DNA of 64,000 nt from Hyphomicrobiales bacterium (GTDB taxonomy: Bacteria; Pseudomonadota; Alphaproteobacteria; Rhizobiales; Xanthobacteraceae). Made by a program: the position numbers and the translations under genes. Location of the stretch: assembly GCA_017305665.1 (NCBI GenBank), contig JAFKKH010000021.1:1-64000 (forward strand), read 5' to 3'. Of this stretch, positions 41,279-49,297 are shown piece after piece. Under the pieces are notes generated by a model, which saw only the letters and a list, made by a program, of their open reading frames with translations, did not search any database and was not told the origin of the DNA. The stretch's first letter is position 1, and every line of letters starts with the position of its first letter.

Positions 41279-41776
41279 CTAGCCGCCGCAGCCGCCGACG
41301 GTGACTTTGACTTCCTTGCTGGCGCTATAGAGCTTGCCGCCGGCCTCCACGATCGCGATGACGTTGCTCGTCTTCGCCATCTTCAGGCGATTGGCGACGC
41401 TCGGCATGGTGCCGGCCGGAATGGTGTACGACGCGGCCAGCGCGTTCGGATTCTCAGCAACCAGGATGGAGATCGATGTCACGTCGGCCAAGGTCGTGGT
41501 GACCGCGATCGGCACCACCGCGCCGTTCTCGGCGATCTCGGGCGCATCCATCTTGACCTTGTCGGATTTCTCCGCGGTCTTGCCATAGAGCGCCTTGATC
41601 GCGTCATCGGTGCCTTTCACCTTGAAGGCCGCCTCGGGATACTTGTCGTTGGCTGCAGCGAGCGCGGGGGCAAGTCCAAAACGAATGCCGCCGAGCCCTG
41701 CCAGCGCGACGACCGCCGCGCCTTTCAGGATCAGCCGCCGCGTCTCGTCAACGCTGCCAGGTATTGAATAGGTCAT
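41279..41776 (-). CDS. soxY: SoxY, sulfur carrier protein
   Basis: A 165-residue periplasmic protein. The N-terminal signal DETRRLILKGAAVVALAGLGG has the twin-arginine form. The C-terminal swinging arm VTVGGCGG ends the protein, with Cys163 as the sulfur-carrying residue. Intermediate strands match the family. A good site, GGAGAACC, precedes the ATG at 41776. SoxYZ is the substrate carrier for SoxXA, SoxB and SoxCD, all encoded here. Confidence 0.95.
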   Translation of the reverse strand: MTYSIPGSVDETRRLILKGAAVVALAGLGGIRFGLAPALAAANDKYPEAAFKVKGTDDAIKALYGKTAEKSDKVKMDAPEIAENGAVVPIAVTTTLADVTSISILVAENPNALAASYTIPAGTMPSVANRLKMAKTSNVIAIVEAGGKLYSASKEVKVTVGGCGG

Positions 41777-41804
41777 GCAGGTTCTCCTTGAGGCGTGCCC
41801 GTGG

Positions 41805-42176
41805 TCACAGCGTTTGCAGGAAGTCCACGACCGCGTCGATTTCCTTGTCAGTGAGAATGTGGTTTCGTCCGAACGGCGGCATCACCGTCAGCGGATTGCG
41901 TTTGGTTTCGTCGGTGACGATCGCGACCAGATCGGCGCGGTTCGGATACTTGGATTTGATGTCGGTCAAGGCCGGGCCGATGTTGCCGGCCAGATTGCCG
42001 CCCTTGATCTCGTGGCAGGTCAGGCAGTTGCCCTTGCTGCGATCGAACGCGAGCTTCTGTCCATCGGCAACAGCCGATTCGGCGTGCAGTGGGCGGGACA
42101 GGACCGCGGTGCCGAGCAGCAGCGCGACTGTCAGCGCCGGGATCAGGACGGACTTCGTCGAGGTGATGATCGTCAA
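41805..42176 (-). CDS. soxX: SoxX, monohaem cytochrome subunit of SoxXA
   Basis: A 123-residue periplasmic cytochrome c. The signal peptide ends near SRPLHA. CLTCH (residues 51-55) binds the haem, and Met99 in LTVMPPFGRN is the probable axial ligand. It ends in a helix (KEIDAVVDFLQTL). The start is a TTG at 42176, supported by AGGAAACGCC immediately upstream; no ATG or GTG fits the signal peptide. It is 28 bases upstream of soxY. Confidence 0.9.
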   Translation of the reverse strand: MTIITSTKSVLIPALTVALLLGTAVLSRPLHAESAVADGQKLAFDRSKGNCLTCHEIKGGNLAGNIGPALTDIKSKYPNRADLVAIVTDETKRNPLTVMPPFGRNHILTDKEIDAVVDFLQTL

Positions 42177-42206
42177 AGGCGTTTCCTGCGGTTCTGTTTT
42201 GCGAAT

Positions 42207-42911
42207 CTATTTTGGCTGCATCGTATCCAGCGGCCCGGTCGTGCGCGGAGTGAGATTCCTGCTTTCCGCGGTGGACGTGATCTTGATGTCCGCCGGATTG
42301 GCGCAGTTACTCATGCACGGCCTCGCTGCCGTATCGGGTCTCGGATCCTTCCAGAGGAAGCTGTCGTGATTGGGCATTTTGACTTTCGGCAAACTGTCCT
42401 TGTCGGCGACAAAATCACCTGGAACGATGTCGTTCAGGTTCAGAATATAGGCGGTCAGGGCATACACGTCATCAGCCGAAAGTGTATGGGGCGTGGGCAT
42501 CGGCATGGCGCGGTTAATATAATCGAACAAGGTCGGCGCAAACGGCCAGTAGCTTCCGACCGTCAACTCGGGCCGATCGTCCTTTAACGTTCCCTTTCCG
42601 CCCGCCAATTTGGGAAAACGTCCTTCGCCCTCGCCGAAGGTGCCGTGGCACGCGGCGCACTGGTCGGCGAAAACGCTTTCGCCCTTGCTAACGGAGCCGG
42701 TGCCGGCCGGCAGTCCGGCACCGTCGCCGCCGCGGACGTCGATATCCCAGCCCGCGATCTGCTCCGGCGTTGCCACAGTGCCGTAACCGAAATGGCCGGG
42801 CTCGGCGGCGGCAACTGGCGAAGCGCAAACGATCACTCCGCACGCTGCAGTCAAGGCGAGGAGTTTTGCCGCGCTCGACACGACGGAGCGATGACTATCC
42901 GATCTGAACAT
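42207..42911 (-). CDS. soxD: SoxD, short monohaem cytochrome subunit of sulfane dehydrogenase
   Basis: A 234-residue exported cytochrome. After a signal (ending SPVAAA) comes a single haem motif CAACH (85-89) and the axial Met in INRAMPMPTPHTLS. The Paracoccus form has two haems and is much longer, so this is the short type. A second Cys pair is CMSNC (199-203), with no His, near the C-terminus. It works with SoxC to oxidise the SoxY-bound sulfane. It overlaps soxC by 17 bases. Confidence 0.88.
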   Translation of the reverse strand: MFRSDSHRSVVSSAAKLLALTAACGVIVCASPVAAAEPGHFGYGTVATPEQIAGWDIDVRGGDGAGLPAGTGSVSKGESVFADQCAACHGTFGEGEGRFPKLAGGKGTLKDDRPELTVGSYWPFAPTLFDYINRAMPMPTPHTLSADDVYALTAYILNLNDIVPGDFVADKDSLPKVKMPNHDSFLWKDPRPDTAARPCMSNCANPADIKITSTAESRNLTPRTTGPLDTMQPK

Positions 42912-44199
42912 CGAACACGCTCCCGTCGGGCTTCACCTGCCAGGTCTGGATCGAGTTGTTGTGGTAGACCGAATTCGTCCCGCGCTGCTTGCGCAGATCG
43001 ACAATGGTCGGCTGCACGTAACCGGTTTCGTCGATCACGCGGGATTCCAGCAGCGCCGGCTTGCCGTCCCAGCGCCATGGGATCGAAAATCGTGTCAGGG
43101 CCTTCGACAGAATGGGCTCGTGCAGTTGCGCGACCTGCCAGTTGATGCCGCCATCGGTGGAAACATGCACGGCTTTCACCTTGCCGTTGCCGGTCCAGGC
43201 GAGGCCACGGATCTCATAGAGGCCGGGGCCGCTGAGCGGCTTTTCAGGGCAGGGAAACGTGATGACGGACTTGGCATCGATCAGCCACGTGAAGCCGCGC
43301 GACGTACCGTCAGCCATCAGGTCGGTGTATTTCGAGGTTTCCTCGCGCGAGAACCACGGCTGGTCGCCCACCTTGATGCGGCGCAACCATTTGACGCTGA
43401 CATTGCCTTCCCAGCCTGGCACCACGAGCCGCAGCGGATAACCCTGTTCGGGCCGCAGCGCCTCGCCGTTCTGCGCGTAGACGATCAGGCAATCGTCGAG
43501 ACATTTTTCGAGAGGCAGGCTGCGGTTCATATGCGCGCCGTCGGCGCCTTCGACCATGACCCACTTCGCCTCTTTCTTGAGGCCGACTTCCTCGAGCAGG
43601 GTGGAGAGTTTGACGCCGGTCCATTCGGCGCAACTGACCATGCCGTGAGTGAATTGCAGCGAATTGAGCTGCGCCGCGCGCCATTCCATGCCGCCATTGG
43701 CCGGACACTCGATGAAATGGATACGCGAGACCGACGGGAAACGCAGGATGTCCTTCATGGTGAGGACCAGCGGCCGTTCGACGAGGCCGTGGATCATCAG
43801 CCGGTGCTGCTCCGGATCCACGTCGGGGCGGCCGGCGTGATAGCGCTCGAAGAACAGGCCGTTGGGCGTGATGATACCGTTGAGGTCCTGCAGCGGCGAG
43901 AAGCTGATGGAAGATTCGGTGCCGGCCGTGAGCCACGGCACGTTGCGGCGGATCACGCCGGCTTCGGTCTCGGCAGGCGTGCCGTAGGGGCGATCGACCA
44001 CGCCGGCGCCGAGCGATTGCGACCACGGGGCATCTGCGGGAGGCGAGATCTCCGCCGTTTCGGCGCGGGCGGCATCGAGCGCGAAGGTGCCGGTGAGCGC
44101 GGCGCCGAGACCGAGGAACGAGCGGCGGGCCAGCACCGGATTGCGCCGGGCGGCGGACTTGGATACCACAGGCAGGCTGCGCCAGAAGTTCGGCGGCAC
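42895..44199 (-). CDS. soxC: SoxC, molybdenum sulfane dehydrogenase subunit
   Basis: A 434-residue sulfite-oxidase-family protein. The Tat signal ARRSFLGLGAALTG lies at about 24-37. The Mo-pterin domain has HFIECPANGGMEW and the Mo-binding Cys190 in MVSCAEWTGV, then the dimerisation domain from about residue 310 (LAWTGNGKVKAVHVSTDGGINW). GTG at 44199 is preferred because GAGGAAAC precedes it; a second GTG at 44169 is possible. It is the first gene of the sox run and divergent from soxR. Confidence 0.92.
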   Translation of the reverse strand: MPPNFWRSLPVVSKSAARRNPVLARRSFLGLGAALTGTFALDAARAETAEISPPADAPWSQSLGAGVVDRPYGTPAETEAGVIRRNVPWLTAGTESSISFSPLQDLNGIITPNGLFFERYHAGRPDVDPEQHRLMIHGLVERPLVLTMKDILRFPSVSRIHFIECPANGGMEWRAAQLNSLQFTHGMVSCAEWTGVKLSTLLEEVGLKKEAKWVMVEGADGAHMNRSLPLEKCLDDCLIVYAQNGEALRPEQGYPLRLVVPGWEGNVSVKWLRRIKVGDQPWFSREETSKYTDLMADGTSRGFTWLIDAKSVITFPCPEKPLSGPGLYEIRGLAWTGNGKVKAVHVSTDGGINWQVAQLHEPILSKALTRFSIPWRWDGKPALLESRVIDETGYVQPTIVDLRKQRGTNSVYHNNSIQTWQVKPDGSVFDVQIG

Positions 44200-44287
44200 G
44201 TTTCCTCGCTTCGCGGCTTGCGGCCGCAGCTTGCATGGCGGCTCGCGGCCGCATTGCTTGTTGCATCCGGCGTATCGTCATTTGCTA

Positions 44288-44305
44288 ATTTAGTCAATGC
44301 TAAAT
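44288..44305. promoter_or_regulatory. Inverted repeat between soxC and soxR, probable SoxR operator
   Basis: ATTTAG-TCAATG-CTAAAT is a perfect 6-6-6 dyad in the 161-base intergenic region between the divergent soxC and soxR starts. The surrounding AT-rich stretch (44280-44308) stands out from the GC-rich flanks. SoxR-type ArsR repressors of sox genes bind such sites. The identity of the site is inferred from place and symmetry. Confidence 0.5.
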
Positions 44306-44360
44306 AACTGACGCTGTGGTATCCTGTATTCGCGAGCGCGCGCCGCGCCGGGGTTGGACT

Positions 44361-44747
44361 ATGAAATCCGCTGCAAGTTCCGCCAGACAATCGACCAGGA
44401 AGCCGGCCGCCGCGGCCAAAGCGTCGAAGGCGTCGGAAGCGCTTGCGCTGAAGATGCTGACCAAACAGGCGGGCGAAGCCGCGCAACTGCTGAAGCTTCT
44501 CGGCAACGAGAGCCGTCTGTTGATCCTGTGCTTTCTCGCGGTGCGCGGCGAGATGACTGTGGGCGAACTCGTTGACGTGGTGAAGCTCAGCCAGTCGGCG
44601 CTGTCGCAGCATTTGGCGCGGCTGCGTGAAGATGGCCTGGTGACGTACCGGCGCGATTCGCAGACGTTGCACTACAGGGTGATCGATCAGCGCGCCTTGC
44701 GCGTGTTGCAGGTGCTGAAAGACATTTTTTGCGGTGATATCGCGTGA
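44361..44747 (+). CDS. soxR: SoxR-type ArsR-family repressor
   Basis: A 128-residue regulator. A long basic, Ala/Lys/Ser-rich tail (residues 1-30) precedes the winged helix: AAQLLKLLGNESRLLILCFL, LVDVVKLSQSALSQHLARLREDGLV and TYRRDSQTLHY. Cys57 and Cys124, 67 residues apart, match the two-Cys layout of BigR, SqrR and SoxR, which sense persulfides by forming a sulfur bridge. It overlaps the soxH-like gene (GTGA) and faces the sox operon across a palindrome. Confidence 0.88.
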   Translation: MKSAASSARQSTRKPAAAAKASKASEALALKMLTKQAGEAAQLLKLLGNESRLLILCFLAVRGEMTVGELVDVVKLSQSALSQHLARLREDGLVTYRRDSQTLHYRVIDQRALRVLQVLKDIFCGDIA

Positions 44748-45751
44748 GAGGGCTCGCGGCAGTTCTGCTGTGCCTTGCGTCGTGTTTCGCCGCGCCGGTG
44801 CTTGCTGACAATACTGCTCCGTATGCGCCGATCACGATCCCTCTCGATCTGAAGCAGGTGCCGGGCAAGCCGATCTGGTATTCGACGGGCAATCCCGGAA
44901 TTCCCGGCAAGGACAACGAAGGCAATACGTCGAATGCGGGGTTCGTGGTGACCTCCGGCGGCGTCGCGGTGTTCGATGCGCTCGGCACGCCGAGTCTCGG
45001 TTGGGCATTGTTGCAAGCGATCCACAAGACCAGCGACAAGCCGATCCGCTACGTGATCGCGAGCCATTATCACGCCGATCACATCTATGGTCTGCAGGCC
45101 TTCAAGGATCACACCGATGCGCTGATCGTGGCGCAGGAGCGCTCGGGCGAGTACAAGGAAAATAATGAGGAGACGGCAGACGAAAAGGCCGACGCGCGGC
45201 TCGAACAGCGGCGCGGTGCACTCTATCCCTGGGTCGACGACAAGACGCGGGTGGTGCCGCCGGACATCACGTTCAGGGACCGCATGACGATCGTGCTGGG
45301 CGACCGCACGCTGACGCTGATCTATGCGGGCCCGGCGCACTCCTCCAGCGACATGATGATGATGGTCGAACCGGACAAGGTTCTGTTCGCCGGAGACATC
45401 GTGCAGAACAGCCGCATTCCGCACATGAACAGCGACGATGTCTCGACCGTGCAATGGCTCAAGGCGCTTGCTGAGGTCGAAAAGCTCGATCCCGCCTTCA
45501 TCATTCCCGGCCACGGCACCTCGTCGACGCAGGCCAAGCAGGCCATCGCCTTCACACGCGACTACATCCACTATGTCCGCGATGCCATGACGAAAGCGGT
45601 GCAGGACTGGGTCGACTTCGACGTCGCCTACAACAGGACCGACTGGTCCAAATACAAGGATATGCCGGCCTTTGCCGCCAACAATCGCGGCAACGCTTAC
45701 CGGATATTCCTCGAACTTGAACAGGCGCAGTTCAAGGCGGATAAGCAGTAG
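44744..45751 (+). CDS. SoxH-like exported metallo-beta-lactamase-fold hydrolase
   Basis: A 335-residue protein with a signal peptide (residues 1-21, ending APVLA). The MBL zinc motif is SHYHADH (107-113), followed by IYAGPAHSSSDMMMM, VLFAGDIVQN, and FIIPGHG. This layout fits SoxH-like and PQQ-linked metallohydrolases. Start is GTG at 44744, overlapping the soxR stop in GTGA. It is translationally coupled to soxR and so likely co-induced with sox genes. Function of SoxH is not established in sulfur oxidation. The gene symbol is withheld for that reason. Confidence 0.82.
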   Translation: MRGLAAVLLCLASCFAAPVLADNTAPYAPITIPLDLKQVPGKPIWYSTGNPGIPGKDNEGNTSNAGFVVTSGGVAVFDALGTPSLGWALLQAIHKTSDKPIRYVIASHYHADHIYGLQAFKDHTDALIVAQERSGEYKENNEETADEKADARLEQRRGALYPWVDDKTRVVPPDITFRDRMTIVLGDRTLTLIYAGPAHSSSDMMMMVEPDKVLFAGDIVQNSRIPHMNSDDVSTVQWLKALAEVEKLDPAFIIPGHGTSSTQAKQAIAFTRDYIHYVRDAMTKAVQDWVDFDVAYNRTDWSKYKDMPAFAANNRGNAYRIFLELEQAQFKADKQ

Positions 45752-45754
45752 CGG

Positions 45755-45812
45755 TCATTCCGGGTGCACAGGCGACGAAGGCTTCGCGCCGGAAGCGCGG
45801 GCCCGGAATGAT
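45755..45812. repeat. Palindromic repeat, GTCATTCCGGG class (copy 1)
   Basis: TCATTCCGGG (from 45755) pairs with CCCGGAATGA (to 45812), with an inner CTTCGCGCCGGAAGCGCGGG region that folds further. It lies between the soxH-like gene and the methyltransferase gene. The outer arms match the element at 54424-54468. Confidence 0.65.
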
Positions 45813-45831
45813 GCGCGTTGTGGAGAATGCC

Positions 45832-46512
45832 ATGCCCAATTTCACCGTCGAATTCGGCAAGGACGGCGGGCGCGTCGAGATCGATGGCCGTCTCGATGCC
45901 GCCGCGTTCCATCGCAACCACGCGGCGATCTGGGCTGTGCTCGATCCATTCCTTGGCGGCAAGAACGGCGACGTTGTCGAAGTCGGCAGCGGTACGGGAC
46001 AGCATGTCGTGTTCTTCGCAAGGAACACGCCCGGCATCACCTGGTGGCCGAGCGACCTCAATGACAACCATCTCAAAAGCATCGGGGCGTGGATCGCGCA
46101 CGAACAGCTTTCCAATGTCCGGCCGCCGCTGCGGATCGATCTGTCGAATCCTGCGTGGTGCGCGGAGATGCACGATGGCCGTGGCCCCGGGGCGCTGCTC
46201 GGGGTGTTCTGCGCCAATGTGATCCATATCGCGCCGTGGCCAGTGGCGGAGGGCCTTATCGCGGGCGCCGCGCGCTATCTCCGACCCGATGGACGGCTGT
46301 TTCTCTATGGACCGTTCAAGCGCGACGGCAAGCACACTGCGCCGAGCAACGCGGTGTTCGACACCAGCTTGCGCGACAACAATCCCGAATGGGGTGTGCG
46401 TGATATCGCCGATGTCGCGGCTCTGGCATCGGGTGCCGGATTGGAGTTAGAGAAGGCCGTCGATATGCCGGCCAACAACTTCATTCTGGTTTTCAAACGA
46501 GGTGCATCGTGA
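45832..46512 (+). CDS. DUF938-family SAM-dependent methyltransferase
   Basis: A 226-residue cytoplasmic protein with a SAM-binding motif VVEVGSGTGQHVVFFAR (about residues 49-65), WWPSDLNDNHLKSI and ANVIHIAPW, plus FLYGPFKRDGKHTAPSNAVFD, the marks of DUF938. Substrate unknown. The ATG at 45832 has GTGGAG eight bases upstream; an ATG eight codons earlier is less likely. It overlaps the nitronate monooxygenase-like gene (GTGA), implying coupling. Confidence 0.8.
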   Translation: MPNFTVEFGKDGGRVEIDGRLDAAAFHRNHAAIWAVLDPFLGGKNGDVVEVGSGTGQHVVFFARNTPGITWWPSDLNDNHLKSIGAWIAHEQLSNVRPPLRIDLSNPAWCAEMHDGRGPGALLGVFCANVIHIAPWPVAEGLIAGAARYLRPDGRLFLYGPFKRDGKHTAPSNAVFDTSLRDNNPEWGVRDIADVAALASGAGLELEKAVDMPANNFILVFKRGAS

Positions 46513-47471
46513 CCATCGCAACCGCACTGACGAAAAAGCTCAAGATCGAGCATCCGGTTTTGCTCGCGCCGATGGCTGGCGTCGCCGGCGGTGCGTTAGC
46601 TGCGGCGGTCAGCAATGCCGGTGGTCTCGGCATCGTCGGCGGCGGTTACGGCGAACGCGACTCACTCGAGCGCGAGTTGATCGCGGCGGGCAATACGCCG
46701 ATCGGCGTCGGTTTCATCACATGGTCGTTGCGGAAAAATCCCGATCTGCTGAACGTCGCATTGGGTCATGCGCCGAAAGTGATGTTCCTGTCGTTCGGTG
46801 AACTCGGCGACTTCGCGCCGAAGATCAAGAAGGCAGGCATTCCGCTGATCGCGCAGGTGCAGACGTTGGCGCAAGCGCGCGATGCGGTCGGCGAGGGCGC
46901 CGACATCATCGTTGCGCAGGGCGCGGAAGCCGGCGGTCATGGCAGCACGCGCTCGACTCTGCCGTTCGTTCCCGCGGTGGTCGATGCCGTGGGCGACATT
47001 CCGGTAGTGGCCGCCGGCGGCATCGCCGATGGCCGCGGTCTTGCGGCGGCGCTGACGCTCGGCGCGTCCGGCGTGTTGTGCGGCACGGCGTTCTTCGCCA
47101 GTCGCGAGTCGCTGGCACACCCCAACCTGAAGCGCGGAGCAATCGAAGGTGAAGGCGACAAGACCCAGCGCAGTTCGGTCATCGATGTCGCGCGTGGCAT
47201 TCCCTGGCCGTCGCAATGGACGATCCGCACGCTGAAGAACGCATTCACCGATCGCTGGGGTAACGATATCGACGGTCTGAAACGCAATGTCGCCGAGGAA
47301 CGATCACGCTATCTGGCGGCGCGCGACGCCGGCGACACGGCGGTGTCCGCTGTTATTGTCGGCGAGGCGGTCGATCTGGTGCGAACGGACGAGGCTGCCG
47401 CCGACATCGTCGCGCGAATCGTGTCGCAGGCGGAGGCCCGGCTGCGGTCCGCGCAGGATTTGCTGACCTGA
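46509..47471 (+). CDS. NAD(P)H-dependent flavin oxidoreductase, nitronate monooxygenase-like
   Basis: A 320-residue TIM-barrel FMN enzyme. It opens HPVLLAPMAGVAGGALAAAVS and GLGIVGGGYG, then has VAQGAEAGGHGSTR (phosphate site), VVAAGGIADGRGLAAALTLGASGVLCGTAFF in adjacent blocks and an all-helical C-terminus. This is the 2-nitropropane dioxygenase/NMO family, whose members oxidise alkyl nitronates such as propionate 3-nitronate or act as enoyl reductase-like enzymes. Start is GTG 46509 within the GTGA overlap with the methyltransferase gene. Exact activity unknown. Confidence 0.85.
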   Translation: MTIATALTKKLKIEHPVLLAPMAGVAGGALAAAVSNAGGLGIVGGGYGERDSLERELIAAGNTPIGVGFITWSLRKNPDLLNVALGHAPKVMFLSFGELGDFAPKIKKAGIPLIAQVQTLAQARDAVGEGADIIVAQGAEAGGHGSTRSTLPFVPAVVDAVGDIPVVAAGGIADGRGLAAALTLGASGVLCGTAFFASRESLAHPNLKRGAIEGEGDKTQRSSVIDVARGIPWPSQWTIRTLKNAFTDRWGNDIDGLKRNVAEERSRYLAARDAGDTAVSAVIVGEAVDLVRTDEAAADIVARIVSQAEARLRSAQDLLT

Positions 47472-47570
47472 TGCCCGTTTATCGCAGTTGATTCTTTCTC
47501 CACGATCGGGCTTTTTCGGAAAGATTTTGCAGCGACGCGTCGTGCGTCGGGATTCGGGAAAGCTCCAGAC

Positions 47571-48782
47571 ATGGCCGATCTTGCGATCGAGGAAATGGCC
47601 GACGACGCGCGGGTGAAAGCGAACGTGGTGCGGTTGGCGGCTGCCCAGGCGCTGACCGGCGCCAATTCGGCCGTTATCTTCGCGACCGGTTCGATCGTTG
47701 GCGCCACGCTGGCGCCAAGCATCTCGCTCGCCACCGTGCCGCTGTCGATGTACGTCCTCGGGTTGGCCGCAGGCACGCTGCCGACCGGTGCGATTTCACG
47801 TGCCTACGGCCGCCGCGTCGCGTTCATCATCGGTACCGGCTGCGGTGTGCTGACCGGCCTGCTCGGGGCATTCGCGATCCTGCACGCGTCTTTCGTGTTG
47901 TTCTGTTGCGCGACTTTTCTTGGCGGACTCTACGGCGCGGTGTCGCAATCCTATCGGTTCGCCGCCGCCGATGGCGCCAGTGTCGCATACCGCCCCAAGG
48001 CGGTGTCGTGGGTGATGGCCGGTGGCGTGTTCGCCGGTGTGCTCGGGCCGCAGCTTGTGCAATGGACCATGCACGTATGGCCGCCCTATCTGTTCGCGTT
48101 CAGCTTCGTGGTGCAGGCGGCGGTCGCGCTGGTGGCGATGGCCGTACTGTCGGGTGTCGACCTGCCAAAGCCGGCGGCGGCCGATCTCCATGGCGGACGT
48201 CCGCTGTTCGAGATCGCGCGGCAGCCGCGCTTCATCGCGGCCGCGCTGTGCGGCGTGATTTCCTATCCGATGATGAATCTGGTGATGACCTCGGCGCCGC
48301 TCGCCATGAAGATGTGCGGCCTCAGCGTCAGCGATTCCAACTTCGGCATTCAGTGGCACATCGTCGCCATGTACGGACCGAGTTTCTTCACCGGCGCACT
48401 GATCGCCCGTTTCGGCGCGCCGGTCATCGTTGCGATCGGGCTGTTGCTGGAGGCTGCCGCGGCGGGAATTGGCCTGTCCGGTATCACCGCGCCGCATTTC
48501 TGGGCCACCTTGATCGTGCTCGGCGCGGGCTGGAACCTCAGCTTCGTCGGCGCCTCGGCGCTGGTGCTGGAAACCCATCGCCCGAACGAGCGCAACAAGG
48601 TGCAGGCCTTCAACGATTTTCTGGTGTTCGGCATGATGGCCATTGGATCGTTCTCGTCCGGCCAGTTGCTGGCGCATTATGGCTGGGATGCCGTCAATCT
48701 GGTGGTGTTCCCGCCGGTGGCGCTCGGTCTTGCCGTGCTGATTCTGGTGGCGAATTCCAAACGGCGGGCGGCGACCCCGTAA
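47571..48782 (+). CDS. Major facilitator superfamily transporter
   Basis: A 403-residue 12-helix carrier. A 15-residue charged tail precedes the first helix, and the helix 2-3 loop GAISRAYGRRVAFIIG matches the MFS consensus. Later SDSNFGIQWHIVAMYGPSFFTG and NLSFVGASALVLETHRPNERNKVQAFNDF are typical of YcaD/riboflavin-like permeases. GGGAAAGC lies upstream of the ATG. No binding-specific clue in the neighbours; substrate unknown. Confidence 0.85.
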   Translation: MADLAIEEMADDARVKANVVRLAAAQALTGANSAVIFATGSIVGATLAPSISLATVPLSMYVLGLAAGTLPTGAISRAYGRRVAFIIGTGCGVLTGLLGAFAILHASFVLFCCATFLGGLYGAVSQSYRFAAADGASVAYRPKAVSWVMAGGVFAGVLGPQLVQWTMHVWPPYLFAFSFVVQAAVALVAMAVLSGVDLPKPAAADLHGGRPLFEIARQPRFIAAALCGVISYPMMNLVMTSAPLAMKMCGLSVSDSNFGIQWHIVAMYGPSFFTGALIARFGAPVIVAIGLLLEAAAAGIGLSGITAPHFWATLIVLGAGWNLSFVGASALVLETHRPNERNKVQAFNDFLVFGMMAIGSFSSGQLLAHYGWDAVNLVVFPPVALGLAVLILVANSKRRAATP

Positions 48783-48846
48783 TCGGGTGGCGCTCCGCGG
48801 CTGCTCGGTTAGACTTCCATCGGGAACCGGATCCAGGGAACAGCCC

Positions 48847-49209
48847 ATGCCGTCGCGTGCGCGCCTAGATGAATTCATCGCCGTCGTCGAGAGCGGCGAT
48901 CATGCCGGCGCGATCGAGCGCTACTACACCGAAAATGCCAGCATGCAGGAGAATGCCGCGGCCCCACGCGTCGGCCGCGACCACCTCGTGGCTCATGAGC
49001 GCGGTGTGCTGGCGCGCATGAAACACGTTTATTCCAAGGCGATATCGTCGGTGGTCGAGGCGACCGCGTCGCCATTCACTGGATCTTCGAGCTCACCGAT
49101 CATTCCGGCAAGGTGCTCCGGGTCGACGAGATCGCAATGCAGGAATGGCGTGGCGACCGGATTTTCCGCGAGCGCTTTTTTCTACGACCCGGCGCGGCCG
49201 AAAACATAA
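48847..49209 (+). pseudogene. NTF2-like/SnoaL protein gene with two compensating frameshifts
   Basis: Reading begins MPSRARLDEFIAVVESGD and follows the SnoaL-like fold through ISSVVE. At 49059-49061 one base appears missing: with an extra G the frame would read VVEGDRVAIHWIFELTDHSG and on to IAMQEWRGDRIFRERFF. A T-run of six at 49176-49181, probably five originally, shifts back so the end FFYDPARPKT is again in the first frame. The open reading frame is therefore intact in length, but about 40 central residues are scrambled. Either decay or sequencing error at homopolymers. Confidence 0.75.
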
Positions 49210-49297
49210 CTGCCGGTTTCGGATACGCTTCGATGGTAGTCGAAGCAAAGGCCGGCTCGGCCGGGTAAACTTAGAATCACGCCAGATAAAGCCACGC

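Noticed and set aside
42961-44307. Plus-strand frame of 448 codons opposite soxC
   Set aside because: It mirrors the soxC codons. soxC has an intact Mo-binding Cys and Tat signal, and the antisense product is of low complexity.
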